A stretch of DNA of 9,902 nt, from assembly GCA_007131745.1 (NCBI GenBank), contig SLPX01000040.1:1-9902 (forward strand), in the 5' to 3' direction. Shown here piece after piece: positions 1 through 6,798 of this stretch. Both the position numbers and the translations under genes were made by a program. The stretch comes from Myxococcales bacterium (GTDB lineage: Bacteria; Myxococcota; Polyangia; HGW-17; SLPX01). How positions within the stretch are numbered: the first letter of the stretch is position 1; every line of letters starts with the position of its first letter. The notes under the pieces are model-generated. The model was not told where the DNA came from and searched no databases. It saw only the letters and a list, made by a program, of their open reading frames with translations.

Positions 1-3000
1 GATCTTCAATCCACCCTGGCAGCCATGGCCGAGCTGGACGCGCAGAAGCCGGTCCTTCAGTTCTTGAACCGATACCGATGTAAAGACGGTTCGTACCGGC
101 ACATAGAATGGCGCTCCCATCCTCACGGGTCTCTGATCTATGCGGCGGCCCGGGATGTAACGGAACGGATACGGGCCGAGGAGACTCTGTCCGAAAGAGA
201 AGAGCGTCATCGGATTCTCTTTGAGCAGTCACAAGACGCGATCATGACTCTTGCTCCGCCCTCTTGGAAGTTTACTTCCGCCAACCCCTCAACCATCAGG
301 ATGTTCGGCGCCGAAAGAGCTGATGAGTTTCTCGCACTCGGCCCTTGGGATGTGTCGCCTAAACGCCAGCCGGACGGGCAGCTCTCCAGTGACAAAGCCA
401 AGGGGATGATTGAGACGGCTATGCGGGAGGGTTCTCATAGATTTGAGTGGACGCATAAGCGCCTTGACGGTACAGAGTTTTCGACAACCGTACTGCTCTC
501 CAGAATGCAATCCTCGGGAAGCACCTATCTGCAAGCTGTTGTGCGAGATATTACTGTGCAGAAGCAAGCAGAGAAATCACTCAAGGACAGTGAGGAGAAA
601 TTCCGTCAAATCGCCGAGAATATGGGAGAGGTTTTTTGGTTGCGCAATGCGGACAACTCCAGGATGCTCTATATCAGTCCTGCGTATGAAAGAGTCTGGG
701 GACGTACTTGCCAAAGCTTGTATGATAATCCTGAGATCTTTATGGAATCCGTGCATGATGACGACAAACCCAAAGTGTATGCCGAGTTCGGCAAATACAT
801 GGAGGACGGAGTTTTTGATCTGGAATACAGAATAGTGAGACCTGACGGCGGTATTCGTTGGGTGCATGCCCGTTCATTCCATGTACGAAGCGATACCGGC
901 GAAGTAACACGCCATACCGGAATCGCTCAGGACATAACTCAGCGCAAAGCCGCCGAGGATAGGCTGGAAAACAATTTGTCATTCCAGACCTGTGTTGCAG
1001 AGATTTCATCGCGATTAGTCAAAACAACGGAAGAGAGCTTTGATGCGGCTATAAACAATATGCTTGAAACAATCGGCCGTCATTTTCATGTCGACCGCAG
1101 TTATTTCTTTCTGTTCTCCCGTGATCACGAAACCATGACCAATTCCCACGAGTGGTGCTCCGGTGGCACAGTGTCCCAGATGAAACGAATCCAAAACCAG
1201 CCTGTTGACGATCTCCCCTGGTTCAAGCGGCGGATAATATCGGGCAAACCGATTCATATTCCCGATGTAGAAGCACTACCCGCAGAAGCAAGCGCCGAAA
1301 AAGAGGAGTTCACGAGTCAGGGCATACAATCCCTTCTTAACGTGCAGGTCGCAAGCGCCGACAAGATATGGGGGTTTATCGGATTCGACGCGGTCAAAGA
1401 AAAGCGCACCTGGAGCAATCACGAGATTCACAATCTGACGGTGTTGGCAAACATTGTCGGTGAGATTCTACTGAAGCTACAGTCCAGGCAGGAACTGCTG
1501 GACATCAACCTGGCATTGGCAGATGCCACGGCCCAGGCCAACGAGATGGCGATCCAGGCCGAAACGGCAAACATGGCCAAGAGCGAGTTCCTCGCCAACA
1601 TGAGCCACGAAATCCGCACGCCTATGAACGGGGTGATCGGCATGACCGGACTACTGCTCGACACCGAGTTGACCGAGGAACAGCGTAGATACGCCCGGAT
1701 CGTGCAAAACAGCGGCACATCTCTTTTAGGGCTCATCAACGACATCCTGGATTTCTCCAAGATCGAAGCAGGCAAACTGGATCTGGAAATCCTGAACTTC
1801 GACCTGGAAGTTCTCCTGGACGACCTTGCCGCAGGCCTGGCGCTCAAGACTTACGACAAGGGTCTGGAGCTGCTCTGCGCAGCCGACCCGGACGTGCCCA
1901 CGCTGCTATCGGGCGACCCCGGCCGGCTGCGCCAGATCCTGACAAACCTCACGGGCAACGCCGTAAAGTTCACCCACAAGGGAGAAGTAGCGGTGCGGGT
2001 CAGTCGAGTGATGAATGATGAATGCGAAACACTAAATGATTCATGTTTGCTTCGTTTTTCCGTGTGCGACACCGGCATCGGCATTCCGGCGGACAAGATC
2101 GACAAGTTGTTTCAGCAGTTCACCCAGATGGACGCCTCCACCACTCGCAAATACGGCGGCACGGGCCTGGGCCTGGCCATTTCGAAACAGCTTGCAGAGA
2201 TGATGGGCGGCGAGATCGGCGTGAAAAGCGTCCCCAACCAGGGCTCGGAGTTCTGGTTCACGGCGCGCTTCGGTAGGCGAACCGGGGTAAACCATGCCTA
2301 TCCGGCCGTGCCGGCAAACCTTAAGGGTGTGCGGGTGCTGATCATGGACGAAAACGCCACGAGCCGCGAAATACTGATGACCCGCCTCGCCTCTTGGGGG
2401 ATGCGTCCCAAGGAGGCCACGGACGGACCGTCCGGGCTGCAAGCGCTCTACCGCGCCCTGGGCGAGGATGACCCTTTCCGTCTGGCCATCGTTAACATGC
2501 AAATGCCGGGCATGGATGGTGAAGCGGTGGGCCGGCTCGTAAAGGCGGACGCCAAGGTCGCGGATACGCGGCTGGTCATGCTCGCCTCGCTGGGCGCGCG
2601 GGGCGACGTCAAACGCTTGCAGAAGATCGGCTTTGCCGCCTACGTCACCAAACCGGTCCGCGGTGAGGAACTCAAAGACGTGCTCTCCCAGGCGCTCAGT
2701 TCCGACGCTGAAGGCGCGACCCGTCCCATTGCCACGCGCCACACAGCCCGTGAGGCCTTACCCGATTTATCCCATCGCCAAGCTCGTATTTTGCTGGCCG
2801 AAGACAACATTACCAACCAGCAGGTGGCCCTGGGCATTCTCAGGAAGCTCGGACTAAGGGCCGATGCAGTGGCCAACGGGTACGAGGCGATCGAGGCCCT
2901 CAAGACCCTGCCCTACGACCTGGTATTCATGGACGTGCAGATGCCGGAAATGGATGGCCTGGAAGCCACGAGAAGGATCAGGCAAATGATGCTTGATAAC

Positions 3001-3621
3001 CGCGGAATGCCGAAACCCGAAACCGCCTCCGATCCCGTCATCATCCATCACACACCATTGCGCATTCCAATTATCGCCATGACAGCCCACGCCATGGCTG
3101 GTGACCGGGAGAAATGCCTCGCAGCGGGTATGGACGACTACGTGATCAAACCCGTCTCCCCGCGGGTCATGGCCGAAGCACTGGAGAAATGGCTGCCGGC
3201 AAAAAATGACGATGTCGAAATGATGGATGACGAAAGTGGAACTATGCAGGCGGAAACAGAGTCATCTTCCTCACTGATCGCTCATCAGTCATCCTTGATC
3301 TGGGATCGCTCAGCTATGCTGGAGCGGTTGATGGGCGATGAGGATTTGGCAGCAAATATTCTCAAGATGTTCCTGGACGACACGCCCGAGCAGATCGAAG
3401 GGCTGCGGGACTATCTGGAAGCCGGTGACATTGCCGGAGCCACAAAGCAGGCCCACACCATCAAGGGAGCTTCGTCTACCGTGGGCGCCGAGCGCCTCCG
3501 GGTTCCGGCCTCCGAGTTGGAGGAAGCGGGCCGGGCGGGAAACATGGATGTCGCCAAGGAACGCATGAAGGAACTGGTCGCTGCATTTGAAGAGTTTCAA
3601 GCTGCATGCAAAAGCCGGTAA
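1..3621 (+). CDS. Hybrid sensor histidine kinase, PAS-PAS-PAS-GAF-HisKA-HATPase-REC-REC-Hpt (5' truncated)
   Basis: The frame is open from base 1, so the true start lies upstream. Residues are numbered from the in-frame Met at 25. A PAS domain tail (to ~50) is followed by PAS 61-185, PAS 187-312 and a GAF-like domain ~316-495. A short coiled coil leads to HisKA with phosphoacceptor His528 in SHEIRTP. The ATPase domain has Asn645 (NAVKF), DTGIGIP at 682 and [10 protein letters not shown] near 711. REC1 (~768-890) has Asp775 and Lys876, but Asn824 where the phosphorylated Asp should be. REC2 (~920-1060) is intact: Asp927, Asp970, Lys1042. The Hpt domain has His1144 in AHTIKGAS. This predicts a phosphorelay His528 to Asp970 to His1144, then an unlinked regulator. 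No membrane segment is visible, so sensing may be cytoplasmic or the anchor lies upstream. The sensory half is much lower in GC than the catalytic half. Confidence 0.95.
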   Translation, partial: DLQSTLAAMAELDAQKPVLQFLNRYRCKDGSYRHIEWRSHPHGSLIYAAARDVTERIRAEETLSEREERHRILFEQSQDAIMTLAPPSWKFTSANPSTIRMFGAERADEFLALGPWDVSPKRQPDGQLSSDKAKGMIETAMREGSHRFEWTHKRLDGTEFSTTVLLSRMQSSGSTYLQAVVRDITVQKQAEKSLKDSEEKFRQIAENMGEVFWLRNADNSRMLYISPAYERVWGRTCQSLYDNPEIFMESVHDDDKPKVYAEFGKYMEDGVFDLEYRIVRPDGGIRWVHARSFHVRSDTGEVTRHTGIAQDITQRKAAEDRLENNLSFQTCVAEISSRLVKTTEESFDAAINNMLETIGRHFHVDRSYFFLFSRDHETMTNSHEWCSGGTVSQMKRIQNQPVDDLPWFKRRIISGKPIHIPDVEALPAEASAEKEEFTSQGIQSLLNVQVASADKIWGFIGFDAVKEKRTWSNHEIHNLTVLANIVGEILLKLQSRQELLDINLALADATAQANEMAIQAETANMAKSEFLANMSHEIRTPMNGVIGMTGLLLDTELTEEQRRYARIVQNSGTSLLGLINDILDFSKIEAGKLDLEILNFDLEVLLDDLAAGLALKTYDKGLELLCAADPDVPTLLSGDPGRLRQILTNLTGNAVKFTHKGEVAVRVSRVMNDECETLNDSCLLRFSVCDTGIGIPADKIDKLFQQFTQMDASTTRKYGGTGLGLAISKQLAEMMGGEIGVKSVPNQGSEFWFTARFGRRTGVNHAYPAVPANLKGVRVLIMDENATSREILMTRLASWGMRPKEATDGPSGLQALYRALGEDDPFRLAIVNMQMPGMDGEAVGRLVKADAKVADTRLVMLASLGARGDVKRLQKIGFAAYVTKPVRGEELKDVLSQALSSDAEGATRPIATRHTAREALPDLSHRQARILLAEDNITNQQVALGILRKLGLRADAVANGYEAIEALKTLPYDLVFMDVQMPEMDGLEATRRIRQMMLDNRGMPKPETASDPVIIHHTPLRIPIIAMTAHAMAGDREKCLAAGMDDYVIKPVSPRVMAEALEKWLPAKNDDVEMMDDESGTMQAETESSSSLIAHQSSLIWDRSAMLERLMGDEDLAANILKMFLDDTPEQIEGLRDYLEAGDIAGATKQAHTIKGASSTVGAERLRVPASELEEAGRAGNMDVAKERMKELVAAFEEFQAACKSR
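2004..2060. repeat. ATGATG-type insertion in the kinase ATPase domain
   Basis: This stretch contains gtgatgaatgatgaatgcg followed by a weak inverted pair (gaaaca / tgtttgc). It encodes an odd Asn/Asp/Glu segment ([12 protein letters not shown]) just before the DTGIGIP box, a place where this family normally has a short loop. Its composition differs from the GC-rich flanks. The 11-mer AATGATGAATG at 2014-2024 recurs at 7885-7895 in an intergenic region. I read it as a short repetitive element tolerated in frame; the exact boundaries are estimates. Confidence 0.4.
2985..3072. repeat. Insertion in the alpha3-beta4 loop of receiver 2
   Basis: Receiver 2 is interrupted between its phosphorylation-site half and IPIIAMTAH by about 25 extra residues (around [18 protein letters not shown]). 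The DNA has inverted arms GGAATGC (3004-3010) and GCATTCC (3062-3068), and ATGATG/CATCAT-type words near the edges. From memory, other delta-proteobacterial hybrid kinases often carry repeat-derived insertions at this same point. Boundaries are approximate. Confidence 0.4.
3206..3300. repeat. ATGATG-type insertion in the REC2-Hpt linker
   Basis: The linker between receiver 2 and the Hpt domain contains aaatgatggatgacgaaag and, about 60 bp later, ctcatcagtcatccttgatc. The arms GGATGAC (3225-3231) and GTCATCC (3288-3294) form a perfect 7-bp inverted repeat. The encoded peptide (MMDDESG... then [11 protein letters not shown]) is low complexity and looks like read-through of a repetitive DNA element, not a folded domain. 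The frame is kept. Confidence 0.4.
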
Positions 3622-3674
3622 TTGAATACGCTTTTTATACCGCTATTGCCGACAACAAAAATGCCGGTGAGGTA

Positions 3675-3884
3675 ATGGCAAAAAACAAGTTGCGAGAATC
3701 GGCAATCCTGTTATTCGTTTTTTTTTCCTTATCTGTTAATTTCACGTTGACCTCGGCCGCATCATCGTCAAAATGGAGTGCCGTCACCAGGAAGAGTACG
3801 GCGATCCGTCCGGCACTGTCGAAAGCCTCGAAACATCGGCTTGAAAGCGGAAGCAAAAACCGTGAACTAGAACAGGAGTTTTAA
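3675..3884 (+). CDS. Small basic exported peptide (hypothetical, 69 aa)
   Basis: I do not recognise this protein. From ATG 3675 it has a classical signal peptide: MAKNKLRES, then a hydrophobic core AILLFVFFSLSVNFTL, then a likely cleavage region TSAAS. The mature part of about 40 residues is rich in Lys, Arg and Ser. An in-frame ATG at 3606 inside the kinase gene would add 23 residues and bury the signal peptide, so I prefer 3675. The upstream GGTGAGG (3666-3672) is a poor ribosome site because it is very close to the start. The stop TAA shares its last base with the phosphofructokinase ATG, which suggests translational coupling. It could be a real secreted peptide or a leader whose translation sets expression of the next gene. 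Confidence 0.5.
   Translation: MAKNKLRESAILLFVFFSLSVNFTLTSAASSSKWSAVTRKSTAIRPALSKASKHRLESGSKNRELEQEF
3874..3878 (+). promoter_or_regulatory. Ribosome binding site of the phosphofructokinase gene
   Basis: AGGAG lies 5 nt before ATG 3884, inside the end of the upstream small ORF. The TAATG stop/start overlap at 3882-3886 supports coupled translation. Confidence 0.75.
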
Positions 3885-5158
3885 TGGCAGCCCCGTTTGA
3901 TTTTGAAGATAAAGGTGAAGTTTTGGGAATCCTCGTTGGAGGCGGACCCGCTCCGGGGATAAACGGAGTGATCAGGGCGGCAACCATAGAGGCAATCAAT
4001 TCGGGCCTCAAGGTTGTGGGATTGATCGGGGGATTCTACTGGCTGGCCAGGGGTGATAATTCAAAAATATGGGAACTCAAGATTTCCGATGTTTCCCGCA
4101 TCCATTTCCGCGGAGGATCCATTTTGAGGACCTCCAGGGTTAACCCGGCGGCCACGAAAGAGACGATGGAAAACACCATCCGGGCTCTTGAAAACCTGGG
4201 CGTCAATTACCTGGTGGCAATAGGCGGGGATGACACTGCGTATTCCGCATATAAGATCGCCGAGGCGACCAACAACAGGATCCGCGTGGTCCACGTCCCG
4301 AAAACCATCGACAACGACCTTCCGCTTCCGGGAGACCGCTCCACCTTCGGCTACCAAACAGCGCGGCACGTGGGAGTCACTCTCACTCATTATATAATGG
4401 TGGACGCTCAAACCACGAGCCGCTGGTATTTCTGTGTTTCCATGGGCAGAAAAGCAGGCCACCTCGCGCTGGGCATCACCAGGGCCGCAAGCGCCACGCT
4501 GGCCATAGTGGCTGAAGAGTTTCGCGGCAAGAAGGTGCGGCTTGCGCATCTGGTGGACATTCTCGTGGGCGCTATCATCAAGCGCCGAGCCATGGGAAAG
4601 AACTATGGAGTAGCGATCCTGGCGGAAGCCCTGGCGGAAATCATAGACGAACAAGATCTTTTGAACTTGGATGAAGTAGAACGGGACGATCACGGTCACG
4701 TGCGTTATTCCGAAATTCCACTTGGGGAAATAATAAGAAACGCTGTCCGGGAGCGACTTCAGGAAATGAAAATCGACGCGCGAATCGTCGCCAAGAACAT
4801 AGGCTATGAATTGCGATGCGCGGACCCGATACCTTTTGACTGCGAGTACACGCAGGATCTGGGCCATGCTGCGATACGCTACCTTTTGGAAGGCGGATCC
4901 GGAGCGATGATCACGCTCAAATACGGTGAATGGATGCCCATTCCCCTTGAGGAACTCATCAATCCGGAAACCGGGCGCATGACAGTGAGGCTCCTGGACG
5001 TGGACAAAGATTCATACAAGGTTGCAAGAAAGTACATGATCCGGCTTGACGCTGAGGATTTCAGAGACATCAACCGCCTGACCCGCCTGGCGCGCACCGC
5101 TGGGATGACCGGAGAAGAATTCAAGAAACACTTCGAATACCTCGGTGAACCGTGGTAA
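3884..5158 (+). CDS. 6-phosphofructokinase family protein, probably pyrophosphate-dependent
   Basis: This protein of 424 residues phosphorylates fructose 6-phosphate to the 1,6-bisphosphate in glycolysis, in the cytoplasm. It opens with the phosphodonor loop GGGPAPGING near residue 20. It then has GGDD at 114-117, the catalytic PKTIDND at 139-145, and the sugar-phosphate site MGRKAGHLA from 187. ATP-dependent enzymes of the E. coli type have GGDG and PGTIDND at these points. Asp117 and Lys140 are the established pair that blocks ATP and favours pyrophosphate as donor. At 424 residues it is longer than the ~320-residue bacterial ATP enzyme and fits the non-allosteric or PPi group. If PPi-dependent, the reaction is reversible and can serve glycolysis or gluconeogenesis. 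The donor is inferred from these residues alone. Confidence 0.93.
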   Translation: MAAPFDFEDKGEVLGILVGGGPAPGINGVIRAATIEAINSGLKVVGLIGGFYWLARGDNSKIWELKISDVSRIHFRGGSILRTSRVNPAATKETMENTIRALENLGVNYLVAIGGDDTAYSAYKIAEATNNRIRVVHVPKTIDNDLPLPGDRSTFGYQTARHVGVTLTHYIMVDAQTTSRWYFCVSMGRKAGHLALGITRAASATLAIVAEEFRGKKVRLAHLVDILVGAIIKRRAMGKNYGVAILAEALAEIIDEQDLLNLDEVERDDHGHVRYSEIPLGEIIRNAVRERLQEMKIDARIVAKNIGYELRCADPIPFDCEYTQDLGHAAIRYLLEGGSGAMITLKYGEWMPIPLEELINPETGRMTVRLLDVDKDSYKVARKYMIRLDAEDFRDINRLTRLARTAGMTGEEFKKHFEYLGEPW

Positions 5159-5206
5159 CCTTTGCATGTCGGTAATCGATCGTCCCATTGCGGCAGCCAT
5201 GCAAGG
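5159..5206 (+). promoter_or_regulatory. Inverted repeat overlapping the next gene's ribosome binding site
   Basis: TTGCATG (5162-5168) is perfectly complementary to CATGCAA (5198-5204). Allowing one bulged T, the pairing extends to CCTTTGCATG against CATGCAAGG (5159-5206), which covers part of AAGGAG at 5203-5208. The loop is about 29 nt. As RNA this could hide the ribosome site of the lipoprotein gene. A stem of this size can arise by chance, and no terminator U-tract follows. Confidence 0.35.
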
Positions 5207-5208
5207 AG
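5203..5208 (+). promoter_or_regulatory. Ribosome binding site fixing the lipoprotein start at 5218
   Basis: AAGGAG lies 9 nt before ATG 5218. A TTG codon 30 nt further upstream in the same frame has no such site and would spoil the signal peptide, so 5218 is the start. Confidence 0.8.
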
Positions 5209-5217
5209 TATCTTGAA

Positions 5218-6774
5218 ATGACTACATTTTCCGTTCAAACGAAATACTGCAAAACAGTAACCCTGATGGTTGCATTGATCCTGTCGTCGTTCTGCTTATC
5301 ACTGTCGGGATGCGACGACAACGGCGATAACGGAATCGAGGAAGACGCATCCGTGGACGGAGATATCATCGATGGCGATATCTACGACGGAGACATTCAT
5401 GACGCGTCCGAAACAGACGCTGAAAACGGTGATCCGGACAGTGGAGTGGACCCGGACGCGTATGTCCCCATATCCGACCAGGATCTCATGGCAAACGTCT
5501 ATTACTTGTCCGATCAACTAACACCTTCCACTTCGGCCGACGGAGATTATGCGGTAGCGGTCTGGACCGACTACCACAGCATGGATCTGGACGGCAGCGC
5601 GGTCGTATACCGGCTTTTCAAGGCCAACGGGGAGCCGAGAGTCAATGCCGACACCAGCTATGATTTCGAAGCGCTCGCCAACACGACCTATCCCGGAGAT
5701 CAAACTCAACCCGATACAGCGGTGGCGCCGGATGGATCTTTCGTAGTCGTGTGGACCGATGCAAGCGATGAGGCAAACACGGGAACGAACATCCGGGGAA
5801 GATTGTTCGCCGCGGACGGAACACCCAAGACAAACGAAATCACCGGTACGGACGAAGAGTTTCCGGTAAGCGGCGCACTGCCCGGAAACCAGTACGGACC
5901 AAAGGTTGCCATCTCCGAAACGGGCAACTTCATGGTTGTTTGGACAGACGCCGGCGGAAACGGCGACGACACCCAGGGCACATCGATAATGGGCCTGGCA
6001 TTTGACTCAAGCGGATTGCCCCTAACCAATCCCGACACCGGCGACAGTGAACCTTTCACCATCAACTCCAACCATCCGGGAAACCAGCATGAACCTTCTA
6101 TCGCTTCAAACGTCGGTCCGGGAGGCGACTATGTCGTAGTATGGACGGATGGAAGCGGCTGGCATGATTCCAGTTCAACCGGAATAAGCGGAGCAGTCTT
6201 GAATCAAAACGGAGCCAATGTCTCTGGTGGAGACATTGAAATCAACTCCACCAAGCAACAAGCACAGTCCAATCCTGCAGTAGAAAGCCAGGGGTGGATT
6301 GGGTTCGTGGTTGCCTGGACGGACGCAAGCGGAGTGGATGATCCATCGTTCACCGGCATTCGCGGACGTCTTTTCGACGAAAGCGGCCTGCCTCGCATAA
6401 ACGCTGTTACCGACGATGAAAATGATTTTCAAATCAACACACTGACGACAGGGCGGCAACAGTCGCCCGATGTCGCTGTTGATCCTGCGACGGGGGGAAT
6501 CGCGATCGTATGGCAGGATGGAAGCGGAACGGACGGTAGCTTTTCCGGTATAAGGGCCCGGCTTTTCCTTGCAAACGGACTGCCGCAGACGAACCCTGTT
6601 TCGGAAACAACGAATGATTTCCAGGTAAACACCACCACGCACAATCCGCAATTGCTCCCCGTGGTATCCATACCGGGTCCGAATATCCTCTTTTTCTGGG
6701 AAGACGAGAGTCACACGCCTCCTGACACGGAAGGTTTTTCCATCAGGTACCGCGTGATAACCCACTCTTTCTAA
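5218..6774 (+). CDS. Secreted lipoprotein with seven W-D repeats (probable beta-propeller)
   Basis: The 518-residue product has a lipoprotein signal peptide: a hydrophobic stretch, then lipobox LSGC with lipidated Cys32. The residues after Cys are Asp-Asp, which in E. coli would favour inner-membrane retention; whether that holds here is unknown. An acidic spacer (~33-85) includes three DGDI units. The rest is a repeat of about 63 residues with the pattern VVWTD..G...GIRGRLF...GLP, then F.INT...NQ..P.VA. The repeat tryptophans are at 116, 179, 242, 309, 367, 432 and 494, giving seven evenly spaced units. Related repeats (FQVNT...Q..P.VA...FVVVW) are common in large bacterial surface proteins. 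It probably folds as a seven-bladed propeller at the cell surface or in the periplasm, binding rather than catalysing. No catalytic motif was seen and the ligand is unknown. Confidence 0.85.
   Translation: MTTFSVQTKYCKTVTLMVALILSSFCLSLSGCDDNGDNGIEEDASVDGDIIDGDIYDGDIHDASETDAENGDPDSGVDPDAYVPISDQDLMANVYYLSDQLTPSTSADGDYAVAVWTDYHSMDLDGSAVVYRLFKANGEPRVNADTSYDFEALANTTYPGDQTQPDTAVAPDGSFVVVWTDASDEANTGTNIRGRLFAADGTPKTNEITGTDEEFPVSGALPGNQYGPKVAISETGNFMVVWTDAGGNGDDTQGTSIMGLAFDSSGLPLTNPDTGDSEPFTINSNHPGNQHEPSIASNVGPGGDYVVVWTDGSGWHDSSSTGISGAVLNQNGANVSGGDIEINSTKQQAQSNPAVESQGWIGFVVAWTDASGVDDPSFTGIRGRLFDESGLPRINAVTDDENDFQINTLTTGRQQSPDVAVDPATGGIAIVWQDGSGTDGSFSGIRARLFLANGLPQTNPVSETTNDFQVNTTTHNPQLLPVVSIPGPNILFFWEDESHTPPDTEGFSIRYRVITHSF
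5356..5400 (+). repeat. Three tandem 15-bp units encoding DGDI-x
   Basis: Three consecutive 15-bp units encode Asp-Gly-Asp-Ile followed by Ile, Tyr or His. They lie in the acidic spacer just after the lipobox and probably act as a flexible tether between membrane anchor and propeller. Such units can vary in number between strains. Confidence 0.7.
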
Positions 6775-6798
6775 ACCACGCTCACATCCCCCCACTTC

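Noticed and set aside
2041..2742. Long minus-strand reading frame (233 residues) opposite the kinase gene
   Set aside because: It is antisense to well-defined ATPase and receiver motifs, has no recognisable domain, and is a shadow of GC-rich codons.
3622..3674. Promoter or terminator after the kinase gene
   Set aside because: TTGAAT and TATACC words occur but with far too short a spacing for a sigma-70 promoter, and there is no stable hairpin.
4061..4867. Minus-strand reading frame of 268 residues opposite the phosphofructokinase
   Set aside because: The + strand carries all catalytic motifs; the antisense product has no family features.
5188..5217. TTG start 30 nt upstream for the propeller lipoprotein
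   Set aside because: It has no ribosome site, while ATG 5218 has AAGGAG at good spacing and gives a normal signal peptide.
6775..6798. Terminator between the convergent genes
   Set aside because: The 24-bp gap has no stem followed by a T-tract; termination must lie within coding sequence or be factor-dependent.
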